DNA of 64,000 bases from Massospora cicadina. Lineage: Eukaryota; Entomophthoromycota; Entomophthoromycetes; Entomophthorales; Entomophthoraceae. The notes beneath the pieces are model-generated. The model was not told the DNA's origin and did not search any database. It saw only the letters and a program-made list of their open reading frames with translations. The translations under genes and the position numbers were made by a program. Shown here one piece after another: positions 43,798-57,360 of this stretch. The DNA lies in the NCBI GenBank assembly GCA_022478985.1, contig JAKSZP010015907.1, forward strand, positions 105,216 through 169,215. Reading direction: 5' to 3'. Numbering within the stretch: position 1 is the first letter of the stretch; every line of letters starts with the position of its first letter.

Positions 43798-46100
43798 TCA
43801 ATTTTTGTTGTGAATTTAATAGCTTCCATGATGTTGGAACCCCATTGATTGAGTTGTGAAAAATCTTACATATGAACATTATACAAATTATAATGAACCT
43901 CATCTGTTTAGATTTGAGGAGTCCAAGTTAACTCCAGTTCCAAACTGGTGGGTTCCCTTCAGCCACCAGCTGAAACCAAGCAATTGTTGTGAGTGTGGCC
44001 CCTAGACCCTCTAGTTAATAAGGAGAGCACCGTCTAAGCAGTTACAACAAAATAGATTTACTGACTCCATGATGTTAAGAATGCTTGAATATGGCAAAAA
44101 TAAAAATGGCAGGAAGATAAATGTACTTATTTAAAAATAAAACGAAACCTGGAGAGCAAAATAGCTGGTAACCCATACAATTAAGGTCACTGGCCTCTAT
44201 ATAGGGAATGGGGTATTATAGTTTTGTGGCGCTGTTTTTTTATTCTGCAGTTCTTGGGTCATAATCTTCTCTCTGCATGTTCTCAGGGTTTGTACTGGGG
44301 AGAAGGGGATCCATTCATAAACTTTAATGAGAACTGAGGTAGGGAAAGGTGGCGGGCATGCCATGATTGGTTGCACCACAATTTAGCTTTCTTTAGATTT
44401 TTTGAAATTTTTCCAACTCTAGGCGCGCTACATCCTCAGTGTTCCAGCGCTTGATTAAAAGTAAATTTTTAAAATCACCAGAAAGTAATATTGGGGAATT
44501 AATGAGATGGAGGGTAAAATTGGGGTATGAATAAATGGTATCTCTTAGAAAAATCAAATTATCTTTTCTGGGACGCCTAATATAAAAGGCGTTAGAGTTT
44601 TTTGAAAATTTCCAGATTTTGTAAAAATGGACGTTGGTTTAAGAAACTTACTAGAGTACTTTTAATGTCTTGGTAAGATGAGAGATTTCTCTGCACAAGA
44701 GCTTATTTTTCAACATAGTAATTACTTAGCAGTGTGGTGATTGGAGTGGGCACAGATGTAAATTATTTTAAATTTAAGATTGGTCTTTTCAACCCAAAAA
44801 GCATTACCAGGCGCAGCATGGCTTGTTGCCCTATGTGGAAAACCTTACATCATCATTTCTGACAGTCAAATTAAAATTTTTGGCTTAATCACTATAAAAT
44901 ACTATCTAGAATTAGTTCCAGACTATCTCTTGATTATTTACTAGGTTGGGAGTCATGCAGTTTATAATTAATGACTTTAAACTAATAAAAGTCATCATTG
45001 CGCCTTCTCATTACTACCTTTGCAAGCAGAGGATTTGACAGCAATTGATTTTAGCCTTGGCAAGTGTCTGCTCTCTTATAATCTGTCAGCTATCTCACTA
45101 CAGTCATATTTCGCCTCCTATCCCCAAAAGCTTTTTTTATGTGTCTTGGCCCAAGAGAAAATATTTAATAAATAAGAATATAATTTACTTTCCTTTATAA
45201 AATTTTTTCTAGTCCTTTTTTTCTCTATTTTCTAATTTGTTTCTATACTTCAGTTAATTTCATTATTCCAAGCTTTTATATTTTTTGTACAAACCAATCA
45301 GTTATTTGAACTTTGGTTACATTTTTTATTATATATGCAAGTTGTTATTGGCTTGATTAAGCAAACATAATTATTTATTAGTTACTTATATGGTACTATA
45401 ACTAATAATAAGACTGAGGTATAATCAGTTTTTAATAATTATCTTGATCCACGCCCCTGTCTTTATATGTAGTTGCCAAAGTTGTATCAGATTATTATAG
45501 GTAAATCCTCTGAGGCCTTTTTTAATGAGAAATATGGAGACAAATCAAATTCTTACTATCCACCAGTACAACTTTTCCCCTAAATCTACTGATCACAAAT
45601 CCCATGGCCTTATTCTCATACTTCCCATGATTATATTTTTAATCCTATTATCCTAATTTACCCCTGCGCTGGAATATGATAATTGGTAATATGGTACCTA
45701 TTTCTATTATAGCAATCGACCAGTATCTTGATTTCAATTAGCATATTACTCCTACTTTAGAAAGTTCCAACGCCCTAGTTATTTTATTTCCTGGCCTAAT
45801 TTAAATATTACACCTTTAGTTTACCACTATTTAGTGCTTCTTAGTAGCAATGAAAGTCAAAAATAAACTCTGGTAGGGAGAGAGCATATATTGGGCTGGA
45901 CTGCCATCTGCAAGGGAATCTTTTTCCTAGGTAGATAAAACAGCCTACTATTAAGATATTTTTAGTTAGGCACAGAGCCTCTATAAGCATTTGATACTAT
46001 GTTGTGCTCCCTTATTTCGTCAATAAAACCCTATTGCCATTAAAAGTTTTTCTGTTGTAAAGTTTTTATTAAAATAGCTTTTTGTTGTAATTGGTTTAAA
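43798..46100. other. Unassigned AT-rich segment
   Basis: Only short chance frames; no TE or gene motif recognised. It forms the left flank of LINE C2 and includes its target duplication at 46101-46117 just beyond. Confidence 0.45.
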
Positions 46101-46294
46101 CAGCCATTTTATATTTTAAATTTTAAATTTATTGCAGGGAAGGCCAACCATGGGATGGACACTTCCAAATATGACTCAGGACAGATAAACTTAGTACCGG
46201 GGGAGGCACCCCAGAGAAGCGATGCTATCTCTTGTTGCCAGCGGGAACGCCACTTATGGGGAGGGGGAGGGAACGTGTGAAGGGGCCGTAGCCA

Positions 46295-49200
46295 CTATTG
46301 AGCACGTGTGGAGGAAGGGGTCTGATTTGATGAACCAGACTGGGAACCAGGAGGAGACCAGCTGTCAGCGACGCGGTAGAGAGAGTATCCAAACATCCAC
46401 ACTTGAAAGTGGTCCACCAAATGAGACTGGAATCTGTGGACAGTTTCTGGGAGGGTGGGATAGGAGCCTGCGATGGCATCTAAGACAATCGTGTGGATGG
46501 TCCACATGGCGATTGCAACCACCAGAGCACGGAGGGAGGGTTGAAGGGAGGAGGCCATTGATAGAGCAAACATATCTCTTGACAGACTGAAGGGATGCGT
46601 TTGATCCTGGCCCAGCAGACGTTGAACTTCACGCCATATCGCTTTAGAGGTGGAGCACTTCTCCAGGCGGTGGAACAGCGTTCCATACTGGCTGCACACG
46701 ACACAGGATGAGTGTAAAGTGTAAGAGCGCTCAGCTGTATCTTACACCCGCCTCAGGCAGCGCCACACATGGGAGCAGACTTGAGGCTGTAACAGAGGGT
46801 GATGTACATATTTCCAGATTGTTTTTTGGGTCTCAATGGATTAAGGGATGTCAACATGTCCAGGTAGTCCACCCTGGATAGGACATGGGGCCGAATGGGG
46901 ATCACGCATCATGGATGGGTAGCCCCTGTACCTCTTGTGTGAACTGAGGAAAGGGGCGGCCTCTTTGGGTTGTATGTCTGCTAATACGAATTCTCCACTC
47001 TGCGCTCCACATGGAGAGTAGGATTCGTTTGTAGTGGGTTTTTGTCACGTGAGGACCTGTGGCCAATGTGTGTGATGCGAGGTATTTCATCAGGGAGTGG
47101 GGGTTTGATGGATTGTTGAGGCCCAAGGCTCGGGAAAAGTTGGAGCGGGCTGCATGGGACCAGTGTTGGGATGGGAGTGTAGGAGCGGTGACGGCCGTGA
47201 TCCAGGTGCCCAGGATCTTGGCAGCATGGGCTTTGAAGTCAAGCAGGCCCATGCCACCATGATGATGAGGGCCAAACATGACCTCTAGCCACACTGGTGG
47301 AGGGCGGCCTGACCAAAGCCATCCTTGCAGCAAGGCATACAAGGATTTGAAGAAGCTTGGGGAGAAGGGGATGGCGTGGGCTCTGAACCAGACTTTGGAT
47401 AGGAGCATAGAGTTGGCTAAAACAACCCTGCCAGTAAGGGAAGTAGGGTGGGCTCTGAGAGAGGCGATTTGCTTCGTCACGTTGTACAGAATATGGCACT
47501 CTATTACTGCTGACGCATATCCGCCTGCCTCCATCCACACGCCCAGATGGCGCACCGGTCCTATGGTAGGGCGTGGCACGAAGGGGAGCACCAGTGGAGC
47601 GGTGTGTGTTGAGTTAGTAGGCGTGGACGTAGGCGAGCAGATGGGCCAGGTTTGGAACTAATTGCTGGGGCCCAGCAGTTCTGAAACTGACCAAGGAGGA
47701 TGATTTCAGTTTTGGAGGCGTTCAGTGCCGCGTTGCTTACCCAAAAATATTCCTGGATGAGAGCTTCAAGCGCGCGTGCATCTTGATTATTAGACACCCC
47801 AACCACACAATCATCTGCGAACGCCAATATATTGACTGGGGCTTGGCCTGGCACATGGACCCCAGTGAGTTGGGCATTCACATTTCGCAGTAGTGGGTCA
47901 AGGCTGAAGTTGTATAAGAGTGGGCTGAGGGGGGTCCCCTTGTCGCAAGCCCCTTTGAGGGCGGACTACTTCCATTAGGAAGCCAGGGCCACATACTGCC
48001 ATTGTTGCAGATTCCGCGAGCAGCATCACCCAGTTGATGAAGCGAGGGGGTAGGCGGAATTGATGGAGGCAGGCCCTTAGGTATTCCCAGTTTACTCTAT
48101 CATAGGCCTTTTGTTGGTCCAAGAATACAAGTGCCCCAGAGGCTGTGGACTGACATACATTAGCCACAGAGTGCACGTTGTCCCAAATTGACCTTCTGGG
48201 AATGAAACCGAATTGTTCTGGGGAGATGGTGGCAGATGCTACAGTCCCTAATTGGTTAGCCATAATTTTTGTTGAAATTTTGGTGTCTGTGTTTGTTAGA
48301 GAAATGGGGCGCCAGTTGGCTAAGTCAAGCTTATCCCCTTTCTTGAAGAGTGTGACAGTAAAGGCCTCATGTCCTCCTGGTAGGAGGCGCGTTTTCAACA
48401 GGCTTTGGTTAAGTGAGGCAAGCAGAAGTGGGGATATATATTTGAAATATTTTTCGTAGAACTCATATGGAATGCCATCTGGGCCTGGGCATTTTTGGTT
48501 TGGCGCACCGCGAATGACTGTCCATAATTTGTTTGGAGTAGTTAAATTCATTATTTCCGGGTATCAGAAAATGGTGCGGATATGAGCTCAGTTGAGAAAT
48601 TCCGCCACTTTGGCTGGCTGAATTGGTTCAGCTCAGTACACTTGGAGTAATATTTTTGCGTTTTGATTGCCACTTCAGCCAGTGTATCTGCAATAGAATT
48701 ATCTGATCTTCACACCTGTGTGCAGGACACGCTCTGGCGTGGTGCAAAATTTTTTTTAAAGAAATATGCGGTGCACTTGTCGCCTTTAGTGATGCGTGTG
48801 GCCCTGTATTGGACACAAACCTAATGTTTGTGTTGCTTTTTAGTGCGTTGAGGTGGGCGGTTGCCTCCGCCCACTTCCAGCCCCGTGCAGGGCTGTATCC
48901 TGTAGCTGGAATGTTGGACTCCAAGTGTGCCAATTCTGCCAGAGTGTGTGAGATAACCGCCGATGTGGCTCATGAGCATCTGGAGGAGAGATGGCGAGAG
49001 TGGCAGATGGTGTCCTCTTTGAAGTTGCCCATGTGGAAATGGGGTCCGTGCAAAGTGGTGCAACAAACTTTTTTGCCAAAGTTGCCTCTTCCACCCACAT
49101 GGAAAATTCTGGTGACGCGAGCTCAGGGGGGCGGATTTTGCACCAATGTGGGGCTTTAGCAACTGTGACAGGTAGGTGGTATATTATCGAGACCAGTTGG

Positions 49201-49852
49201 TGGTCAGAGAATTCCATTTTTGTTGTTTTGAAGTGGGAGATGTGGGGTTGGAATTTCGCCAGCATTAGAATAAGTTCAATGCGGGTCATGGACCTTAATT
49301 GGCCATTGTGGACGTGGGGATGCATCATGTTTTTGAGCAGCGGGGCATGTTGCAGCAGCACATCCATTAACCCAAGGGTGGCCTTTAGAACGCGTAGTTC
49401 AACGTGACCCTGTGGGGTGTGGGGTGAGGGAGGCCACCAATCCATTGGTGAGGTTAGCCAACAGTTCATGTCGCCGACTAGGAAAGAATCAGGGGTAGCG
49501 GGAGATATTTGACCAATGAGAAAAATTCCTGACACTCATGTGCACCATTTGGGGCATAAATGTTGATTGCGTGCACTACGTCAGCCCACAAGAAGGTGAT
49601 GATGAGCACTTGGCCATTTAGGAATGTTTCTGAGGATACAAATTTGAAAAAATTATTTTTCTGAATTAGCACCCCACAGTGCTTCGACCAAAAGGATAGG
49701 GATGGGAGGAGCAGAATTTTCCAAGTTTCCTCAGAACCTCATGGACAGTGGGACTCCTGGATGGCCAGGATATCCACGGGTAAATTGTGTTGTAAAAAAC
49801 TCAGTTTCCTAGCCTGGGATGGGGAGGCCTTGAGTCTGGTGATATTCAACAT
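46295..49852 (-). pseudogene. LINE C2 ORF2: endonuclease-reverse transcriptase
   Basis: Starts M-L-N-I-T-R-L at 49852. Endonuclease: A-I-Q-E-S near 49760, V-G-D-M-N-C-W near 49470, S-D-H-Q-L-V near 49205. RT: P-G-P-D-G-I-P near 48485, N-W-R-P-I-S-L-T-N-T near 48300, F-G-F-I-P-R-R-S near 48205, K-A-Y-D-R-V-N near 48110, R-Q-G-D-P near 47945, and catalytic A-F-A-D-D at about 47808-47826. C-terminal C-V-V-C-X7-H-X4-C lies at 46655-46705. Frameshifts near 47940 and 47590 and a stop in the endonuclease disable it. Confidence 0.88.
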
Positions 49853-50042
49853 CCCTAAAGTGAAGGTTTCCCCCATCGCACCTTAGGTGCAAGGGTGTGG
49901 CCCCCGGGCCCACCAGCCTCTTCTAGGTCCCCACAGGCTTTCACAGCAGCGCGGGTGTTAGCAGCAACGTTATTGGAGTTTTTGTTGATTTTTGCAGAAA
50001 GAGTCACATTGGCTTTGGCCTTTGCTTTTTATTTTCCCGACG

Positions 50043-51295
50043 TCAGACAAATTTTTTGCAGTGCAGATGAGTTTGGTGCACTGTTGAGCGGGTCAAAGAG
50101 AATTTTTCAGTTGGGATAGGTCCCAAGTCAGTTTTGTCCAGAGCTTGGATGCAACGATTGGGTGAGATCAAGTCTCCCATTGGATCCTCAGATTGAGTGG
50201 CCCACTTGGTATGGGCTTCCCAATCTGATTGGTTGATGGATTCCCAAGTTGCTTCCACCGCGAAGGTTTCCATGTCCTCCTGGCGTTGTAAGTGTGGGAT
50301 AGCTGTGGTGGCCTTGACCGTTTCCTTGGCCGCAGCCCTATGGGCTGTTTAGCCTTTTTCCGTTCTTGTGGGGAGATAGGCTTTACCAATAGGTAGCAGC
50401 CTTGTGCTCCCCACGGGAAAGCCTCCTTGGTGCTTGCAGTTGGTTCATAGTGCGCCTCTCTGTTGGCCATGGCCGCTGAGGGGTGCTCTTGGAATGTGAC
50501 GCCCTCCTTGATGGGGCATGCGTGCGCCTTGTGGCTGAACGCATCACAGTGGGTGCAAATGGGGGGCGCGCTGTCCACGGTCACCTGGAATGGGTGGGTG
50601 GTATGCCCTGCGATATCAATAAAAGTGGAGTGCGGGATCTGGGTTAGGTCCTTCACGATCTCCTCAGTTGGGGTCAGAACTGCGATGGCTTTGCCAGTGC
50701 ACAGGTGTGGCATCAGTGTGAAGCGTTGCATTTTGAAAGATAGTATTTCGCCATATATGGCAAGACCATCTTTCAGGTGTTGCTCCAAAATGTCACGTTT
50801 TACCATAGTAGGCAAAAAATCAAACGTGAGGAAAAGTTGGTTTAATTTTGTCCATCTGGTGCATTTGGTTTTGACAACCTGTTGCCCTTCAGGGAGGTTG
50901 ACCACTACGCGCACCGCTGCAGCCTCGTCTGCTGCTTTTTTGCTCTCAAAACCTAGGTCCAGCCAACCTTGTGACATGGAGTGAGATGCAATGTACACTG
51001 CGGTCAGGAAAATTTTGTGTACATCTTTACAAAAATTTTCCCATAAGGCCGTTTTTTGGATGTCCAGATACATGCAAACTCTGAATTCCACCGATGAAAG
51101 TGGTTGGGAGTGTGGCGTGTTGATGTACTGGTTGCATCATGCTTGCCATGTGAGTATCTCCGGGGAAATTGTGACCGCCAGTTTTTTAAGATTTTTGTCT
51201 ATTCCACCAGATTCTCTGGGGCGTTTTAGAACATTGGAGGCCGCGGGCCTTCCACCTGCTCCTCTTACCTTGCTTGCCCAACTGCTCCCTAACAT
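50043..51295 (-). pseudogene. LINE C2 ORF1: zinc-knuckle RNA-binding protein
   Basis: Start ATG at 51295 (M-L-G-S-S-W). One in-frame TGA near 51140 interrupts a frame otherwise open to 50168. Domain order: basic N-terminus; G-W-L-D-L-G-F near 50960; a conserved central domain; CCHC knuckle C-T-H-C-X4-H-X4-C intact at about 50516-50557; and a basic C-terminus (R-P-R-K-R-S-R-P). Near 50270 the homologous frame shifts (E-S-I-N-Q-S-D) and reads to 50043. It would bind the C-type LINE RNA and perhaps that of dependent elements. Confidence 0.84.
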
Positions 51296-51405
51296 GGGCG
51301 CAGATTAATCTCCTCTGTGAGATTATCAAACTAGATTTAGTCTTGAATTGAATAGGTTGCAATAGTGATTGCAACGAGAAAGAAAAGTAACAGCCATATT
51401 ATATT

Positions 51406-54400
51406 GATACTATTAATTTATTCTTATATTTTTATAGATATATAGATATAGTATTAAATCAACAGTTATGAACTAGTGAGCGCACAACTATGAATTTAGA
51501 TATAGTTGCTAAAGCATTGTAATTTGTTAATGATTAATCTGCTAGGCCCTTCATTTCTTAAAATTTACATTGGTTAAACCAATCCTTAATCTCCGCTGTA
51601 GTAACCACCATTTCCTAGCTATAAATCACCAAAGCTGTGGCCTCAGTGTCCCTAGCACCCTTTATATCATTTTGATACTCCCTTTCCCCGCTTTGGTGAG
51701 GAATAACTTGATAATAGGGTCTTATTATAAGTAAGGCCATCTGCCAGAAATTCATTTCCAAGTGTATATTGTTTTTATGTAAATTACCTGAGCTTAATCA
51801 TTTGATTTCATGACCTAAATTAAGACTAACAATATAGTTTTCTAGGCCTAAGTGCTGCTTGGTAGTTGTCAATTTCACCTATGGATTTAATTAAATGAAA
51901 GGAGCTTATTATAGAAGAATGGTCATTTGGGAGGGATCTTTTTCTATAATAGTAGCTACGCTCAGTCTACCCAAAGAAAAGTACATAGGGTGAGATTGTT
52001 AGCCACAGGAAGTAGTAGATACTATAGTGTACTCATTTTTTTCAAAATAACCCTATTGTTGATGAAAAGGTAATATATTTTCTTTGTATCATCCCAATTA
52101 TGTTCTTAAACATTACCTGGTTGTTTTGTGTTTTAGTACCTATGCAGTTAAAATACAACGCCCTACCGCTGATTTGACACTTTCATCAAACAGTACCTAA
52201 AATTTTTATGTGTTTATAGCCCCGTGAACCTGATATATACACCCTTGTGCCAATTTCAAAAAGGCATATGTTACAAATTTCTTATTAAAAATGGTTCAGT
52301 TTAGAATCCATCAATTTGATTTTGATGAAAAATTCCACATGTGTCATACTAGGTGACTTTGTCACCAATTTTATCTGAAATGGGCATGTTGATCATAATT
52401 GTCGTATTTCTCAGCTTAAACAACAATATCACTTTTCACTTTTATAGTTATAAACAAACGTTTAGATCCATTAGAAAAATTCCAAGTAATGTAAATAATG
52501 AACATTGACCCTGACATTATCCAATTGGGGTAAGTTAGTTTGATCTAGTTCTTTAGCTTTTTTTTAACAAGTATCTGGCGAACTTCTGGATGAACTTCAT
52601 TCTTTATAAATTTTGGTGTCAACCTCTTTTGTTTGTTCTTTTTATTTTCCGCATTTTAAAATATATTATAAAATGAGTTGGTCAACTTTTGGTTCATCCA
52701 CAAAAAGATTAGACTATCTAATTTGTCTTAATGTTATCTGATGAAACTAGATGGCAAGCAAATATAGATTGCTACTAATCTAAACTTAATACCTTTTTCC
52801 TTCCTCATTACTTTTATACATTTTCCTGAGGTTTAATAAAGTTCACGTGATACTTGTCTTTTTTTTATCCTGCACTAAGATTCATAGTGGCATGTAGCGC
52901 CACATTTGTGGCAAGTCTGAAAGTTTTATCTGTTTATTTTTACATTTGGGGTTCTTCACCAAATATCCTCAATTTATAACATCCCTGGTTCTATTAAAGA
53001 ATTTCATAAATTTCAATTTAAGTTTGGACAACTAATTTATGACTTTACTATGATACATAAAAAATTAAACCCACCAATTTGAGGCGTTCTAACATTTTAT
53101 AGATAGAAGTGTTAGTTGCTAATGTTAGAATAATCTTTCAGTGGAGATCTTAGTAGGGTCAAAATGTCATTTGCATGACAATATGAGCTTCAAAGTCAAA
53201 TATTGCATTTTATTTGGGGTAAGATTTGGGCCTCTTGGAAAATTTTGATAAAAAGATACTCCCAAAGTTTTATCTTTCTTTAATTGCATCTCAATGAATT
53301 CTTGTTTGCTGTCAGTCTTTTTAAGAATACCAAGTTCTTCCATAATTGATTCTTAGCATCTATATATGACCAGTCTATCTCATACAATTAATGAATTACC
53401 AGGTATGACATCCTATGCCTATGCAATTGATAATGATACCGCTTTCTGTGTTCACTTTATCAAACGTGGGCATTTTAATACCCTGAAGAACGCCAGAGCA
53501 TCATCTGTCGAATCACGTGACATAAATTCTGGTATGATTTTCAGGGATAAGCATGAATTGGCTAAGTCTAAGGGATACAAGTTTGCTACATTAAATAAAT
53601 CTGAAACATATTTTGAACCAATGCTTAGTAAGTTTCAGATATGCTCAGGTGGGGCTACGAAGTAACATGATACATTTATAAATAATATGTTTACAACCTT
53701 GGAAGGTACGTTTTAATTCACCAGTGAAAAAAGGTCATTATGTTTATCTGAAGAACAAGAATTTTAAGCAACTTTAGAATATTATTATACCAAAATGGGC
53801 TAGTTTATCTCCAATCTAAAACCTGATTTTAAGCAAATTCCAGCTATAGTACTACCATCTATGTTAGTCTTATTTTATTGGTTCTAATTGACTCAGTGCT
53901 GTGGCAAAATGACCATTTTCAGTCCCCCAAATATATTTTATAGTTGTTTTTGATTGTCCAACTTCTTTGTTGGTCAAAGTTCAATAAGTAAAACCTATTT
54001 GATTACTTATATATTGAACCTTTTTTAGGATGTATCAAAAACTATAGGTCAATTTTTTGTTTCAAGATTAAATGATGATCCAAATTTGCTGCTGGTGAAT
54101 TCTGAAAACTTCTGAGCGAAGCACCTCAAGGTCTATATCATGATGATCAGTTGCCATAAATTCCTCTTTTGGATATAAATAAGCTGAAACATTTTTGGAC
54201 TACCTAAAGGCTATTAAAATTCTCTATATAATATCTCCTGGCCATCTTAGCGTAGGCACTGCCCGCGATACCCTGTCATATTTAATTTAGTAGTATGTAT
54301 CCTGGTGATTTGGGTTTAGATACCTCATCAACTTCCAGAAACAGGGGAGTTACATACACTCTTCTCAAATTATCTTAGTAAAATGTTGGTATTTTTATTT

Positions 54401-54513
54401 TTTATTTTAAAATTGTTCAGTGTTTGCCAGTCCAACAGTTGTGCAAGGTGTGCAACTAGTAATCCATGTTTTAATAAAAGTTTTAAGGTCATTGAAAAGA
54501 TTGTAGCATGTAT
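51406..54513. other. Largest stretch without recognised transposon sequence
   Basis: AT-rich, with no match to other repeats in the window. The only intact frame worth noting is 53366-53665 (separate entry). I see no splice-supported gene. Confidence 0.45.
53366..53665 (+). CDS. Unrecognised 99-residue open reading frame
   Basis: An intact frame from ATG 53366 (M-T-S-L-S-H-T-I-N-E) to TAA 53663. The composition looks protein-like (mixed charged and hydrophobic residues: V-H-F-I-K-R-G-H-F, F-R-D-K-H-E-L-A-K-S-K-G), without low complexity, in a very AT-rich surrounding. I do not recognise a domain, and there is no signal peptide or membrane segment. It could be one exon, a TE fragment or chance. 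Confidence 0.3.
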   Translation: MTSLSHTINELPGMTSYAYAIDNDTAFCVHFIKRGHFNTLKNARASSVESRDINSGMIFRDKHELAKSKGYKFATLNKSETYFEPMLSKFQICSGGATK

Positions 54514-54602
54514 ATCTCTTTCTGCTAAGCATCACTTTTCGAAAATCAATTCAGCCTGAAATTTAGCTCCACTAAAGAGATTTACGAAAACTATTAGCAA
54601 AT

Positions 54603-57360
54603 ATGGCGGGAAACCCCGCAAAAGAACCCGCAGGCTATGCCAAACGAGCCAGCACCACCCCCAAACGAAGCAACCCTCGGTTACCCACCTCAGGGTCAAC
54701 CAGAATCACCCGCTCTCAAGCAGCAGCCATGAAAGCAGGCACCACCCCCCAACCTGGAGCTACTCCAACTAGCGCCAGTTCACCTGATCGCACTTCTGCA
54801 ACCTGCACGCCTAACAGCTCTGTGTGTGCTGCCTCCCACCAACCCGCTGGGCCCCCTCCAACCAAGGAGGCCATCACCCACGCTGTTTTAATGGCGTCTG
54901 CTCAGTTGAATGCAACTCAGCCCATCCAGACATTCACCTCCCCCATTGTGTCAGCTAATTCAGCCCCATCTATTATTGCTGACGCCGTGTTTCTGTCTCC
55001 CTCCATGAGGGGCGATACCCAGCTACCTGGCCCCCAAATCCTCAGATGTAAGGTTGGATTAGCCGCACATTCTGGTTCACTAAGCACCAAATTGGGACAA
55101 TCTACTCTTCCCAATGAGGATTCAAATGGTTCGGATTTTGGAACTTCACACCAGTTCCAATCTCACCCGTCCCATTTAAACCCCACAATCGGCACTTCTC
55201 AAGTCAGCACTTTATCTCAATATGCTGAAAACGACCAATTCACCAATCAGCCAGTCAGTTTTGCCCACGAAATCACAGCAAATACTCGGGCTGAATTTAC
55301 CCAAATAGATTGGGATGGTGATGAAACATCTCCCTCCTCCCAATTGGCTGGAGTTAATTCCAATCTGGATGGGACTACCCAATTTAGCGAGGCCCAACAA
55401 TCACCTGGCCCCAAAACCCTCGAATGTAAGGTTGGATTAGCCGCACATTCTGGTTCACTAAGCACCAAATTGGGACAATCTACTCTTCCCAATGGGGATT
55501 TAAATGGTTCAGATTTTTGAACTTCACACCAGTTCCAATCTCACCCGTCCCATTTAAACCCCATAATTGGCACTTCTCAAGTCGGCACTTTATCTCAATA
55601 TGCTGAAAACGACCAATTCACCAATCAGCCAGTCAGTTTTGCCCACGAAATCACAGCAAATACTGGGCTGAATTTACCCAAATAGATTGGGATGGTGATG
55701 AAACATCTCCCTCCTCCCAACTGGCTGGAGTTAATTCCAATCTGGATGGGCCTCCCCAATTTAGCGAGGCCCAACAAACCGCCCCTCAATTTAATATGAT
55801 GCCAGCAACTGCTGTAACATTCCAGAAACAAGGGAACTCCGCAAACTTGTCCAAACCAACAGCTCACACTCAACCTGCAATTGCAGCCCAAAGCAAACAC
55901 AAACGTACCAAAGGAGCCACTGGGGCGTGGCAAAACCTCTGGCACCAACGCTACCCAAAGCTGATCCCGTGAAGTGGCATTTATTGCTGATGTTAAGAAG
56001 AAATGGGCCGAAACTAGAGCGCAAAAAGCTCTACCTCGCTTAATCCTCTCCCACGCAATTCGCCTTTATTATGGGCATAACCCTGTTGAATTCTATACAG
56101 AGGATTACTTCTCATACTTTGCAGCAATTGAGGAGACATTCCCTATTAACACCACCATCCATGAATCAGTGGAGGGCCACTACATCGATGTGGGCTTCAC
56201 TGAAGCTGCCCTTGCTGACCATGCTGCCACCCTCCAGGTCATTATTCCACGCGGATCTCTTCGCATCTCCCACACACGCTCTCACCTGGAGAAAATTTCA
56301 TGGGTTACTTTTTCCAACCTACCAACGACTGTTGATCCTGAGTCTCTTAAACTGGCACTCCATCGTGGTTTAATGGAGTTTGGGTCTGTTCTTTCAGTGG
56401 ACTTTAGCGTCCTCTCTTACTATGCTCCCACTCAAAGAGCTCGCACTGCTAGGGCGTCGTTCATCCCCTCCCCCACTGTATCCCATAACATTGAGGTTAT
56501 TCCTCGTGTGGCGGTAGTTGGGGCATGCCCTGAGATCTTTTTGTCGACCCTGATCAGGCGCGCCCCCGGTGTTCATGGTGTAACGCCCTTGGACACTTGT
56601 ATAGTGGCTGCACAGCTCGAAAACAAGCCCTCTTAGCCACCACCCAGGGGCCTAAACCAGGCCAAAAACGATCCCACATGGCTGCAGCAGCAATTCCACA
56701 ACCCACACAATGGGTTCCCATTCAAGACCTGTCCCCTGAGGCCTTACGCCTAGCAGTTGAAACAGCTAACCCCACTATTGGTGTGGGATACCTTCGCGCT
56801 CATGCCCCCTTCCAATGGGCACCCCTCCAATCTCCCAGAGTCAACTCCCTCTCTCCAAGCGCAAGGCATCTCCCACAGGGTGCCCCTCGTCAGCCACCCC
56901 CACTCAGGGCTCCGCGGCACCCCCACCAACCTCCACCAGCGATTTATCGAATCAGCCCTCAGCTCCCAATGGAGCTAAGCCCACCAGCATGGACTGGCAA
57001 CTCGCGGCCTGCGGTAGAAGTGCCACCTCAAAGAGTCCTACCCCAACCCCACAGTCCATTTCGCGCGGATCCTTTGAAGTGTTGGAGGAAGTGAATATGG
57101 ACTCAGACTCATCAAATGGGGACACCGCGGAGGTCACCATTGAGCACCCTCCAGGTCCTTCCCCTGCAACGGAGCGGGGGCAGCATCCTAGGCTGGCTTA
57201 CTGGGTCCTCCGCCCCCACCCTCTCCTTCCCCTCAGAACCCTCGACGCCTCCTCACGGATTGCAGCTAATAGTCAAGCTAAAGGACTCAAAACTAGCCGC
57301 CTCACAGCAGCAGGTTTAAGCGCTGGCAACCCCCCAGGACATGGAGGGGAACAGCTATGA
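54603..57360 (+). pseudogene. LINE B ORF1: zinc-knuckle RNA-binding protein
   Basis: ATG 54603 (M-A-G-N-P-A-K-E) opens a 305-codon stretch to TGA 55518. The 126-residue tandem repeat is present (55026, 55404). Y-I-D-V-G-F near 56190 and part of the knuckle (L-Y-S-G-C near 56600) follow after frameshifts near 55660, 55965 and 56540. The C-terminal frame 56815-57360 (V-L-E-E-V-N-M-D-S-D-S-S) ends TGA at 57358-57360, overlapping the ORF2 ATG at 57357. It keeps sense codons at most positions where LINE A has stops. Confidence 0.85.

Larger units (their letters stand above)
46118..51388 (-). mobile_element. LINE C2, full-length non-LTR retrotransposon
   Basis: Bracketed by aacagccattttatatt (46101-46117) and aacagccatattatatt (51389-51405), 16 of 17. 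Minus-strand order: short 5' UTR, ORF1 from 51295, ORF2 from 49852, 3' UTR and tail GGTTGGCCTTCCCTGCAATAAATTT. It is less decayed than C1, with several reading frames longer than 200 codons. Confidence 0.93.

Noticed and set aside
54498..54513. Target duplication for LINE B
   Set aside because: Left flank ttgtagcatgtat has no match after the A tract at 60731; not claimed.
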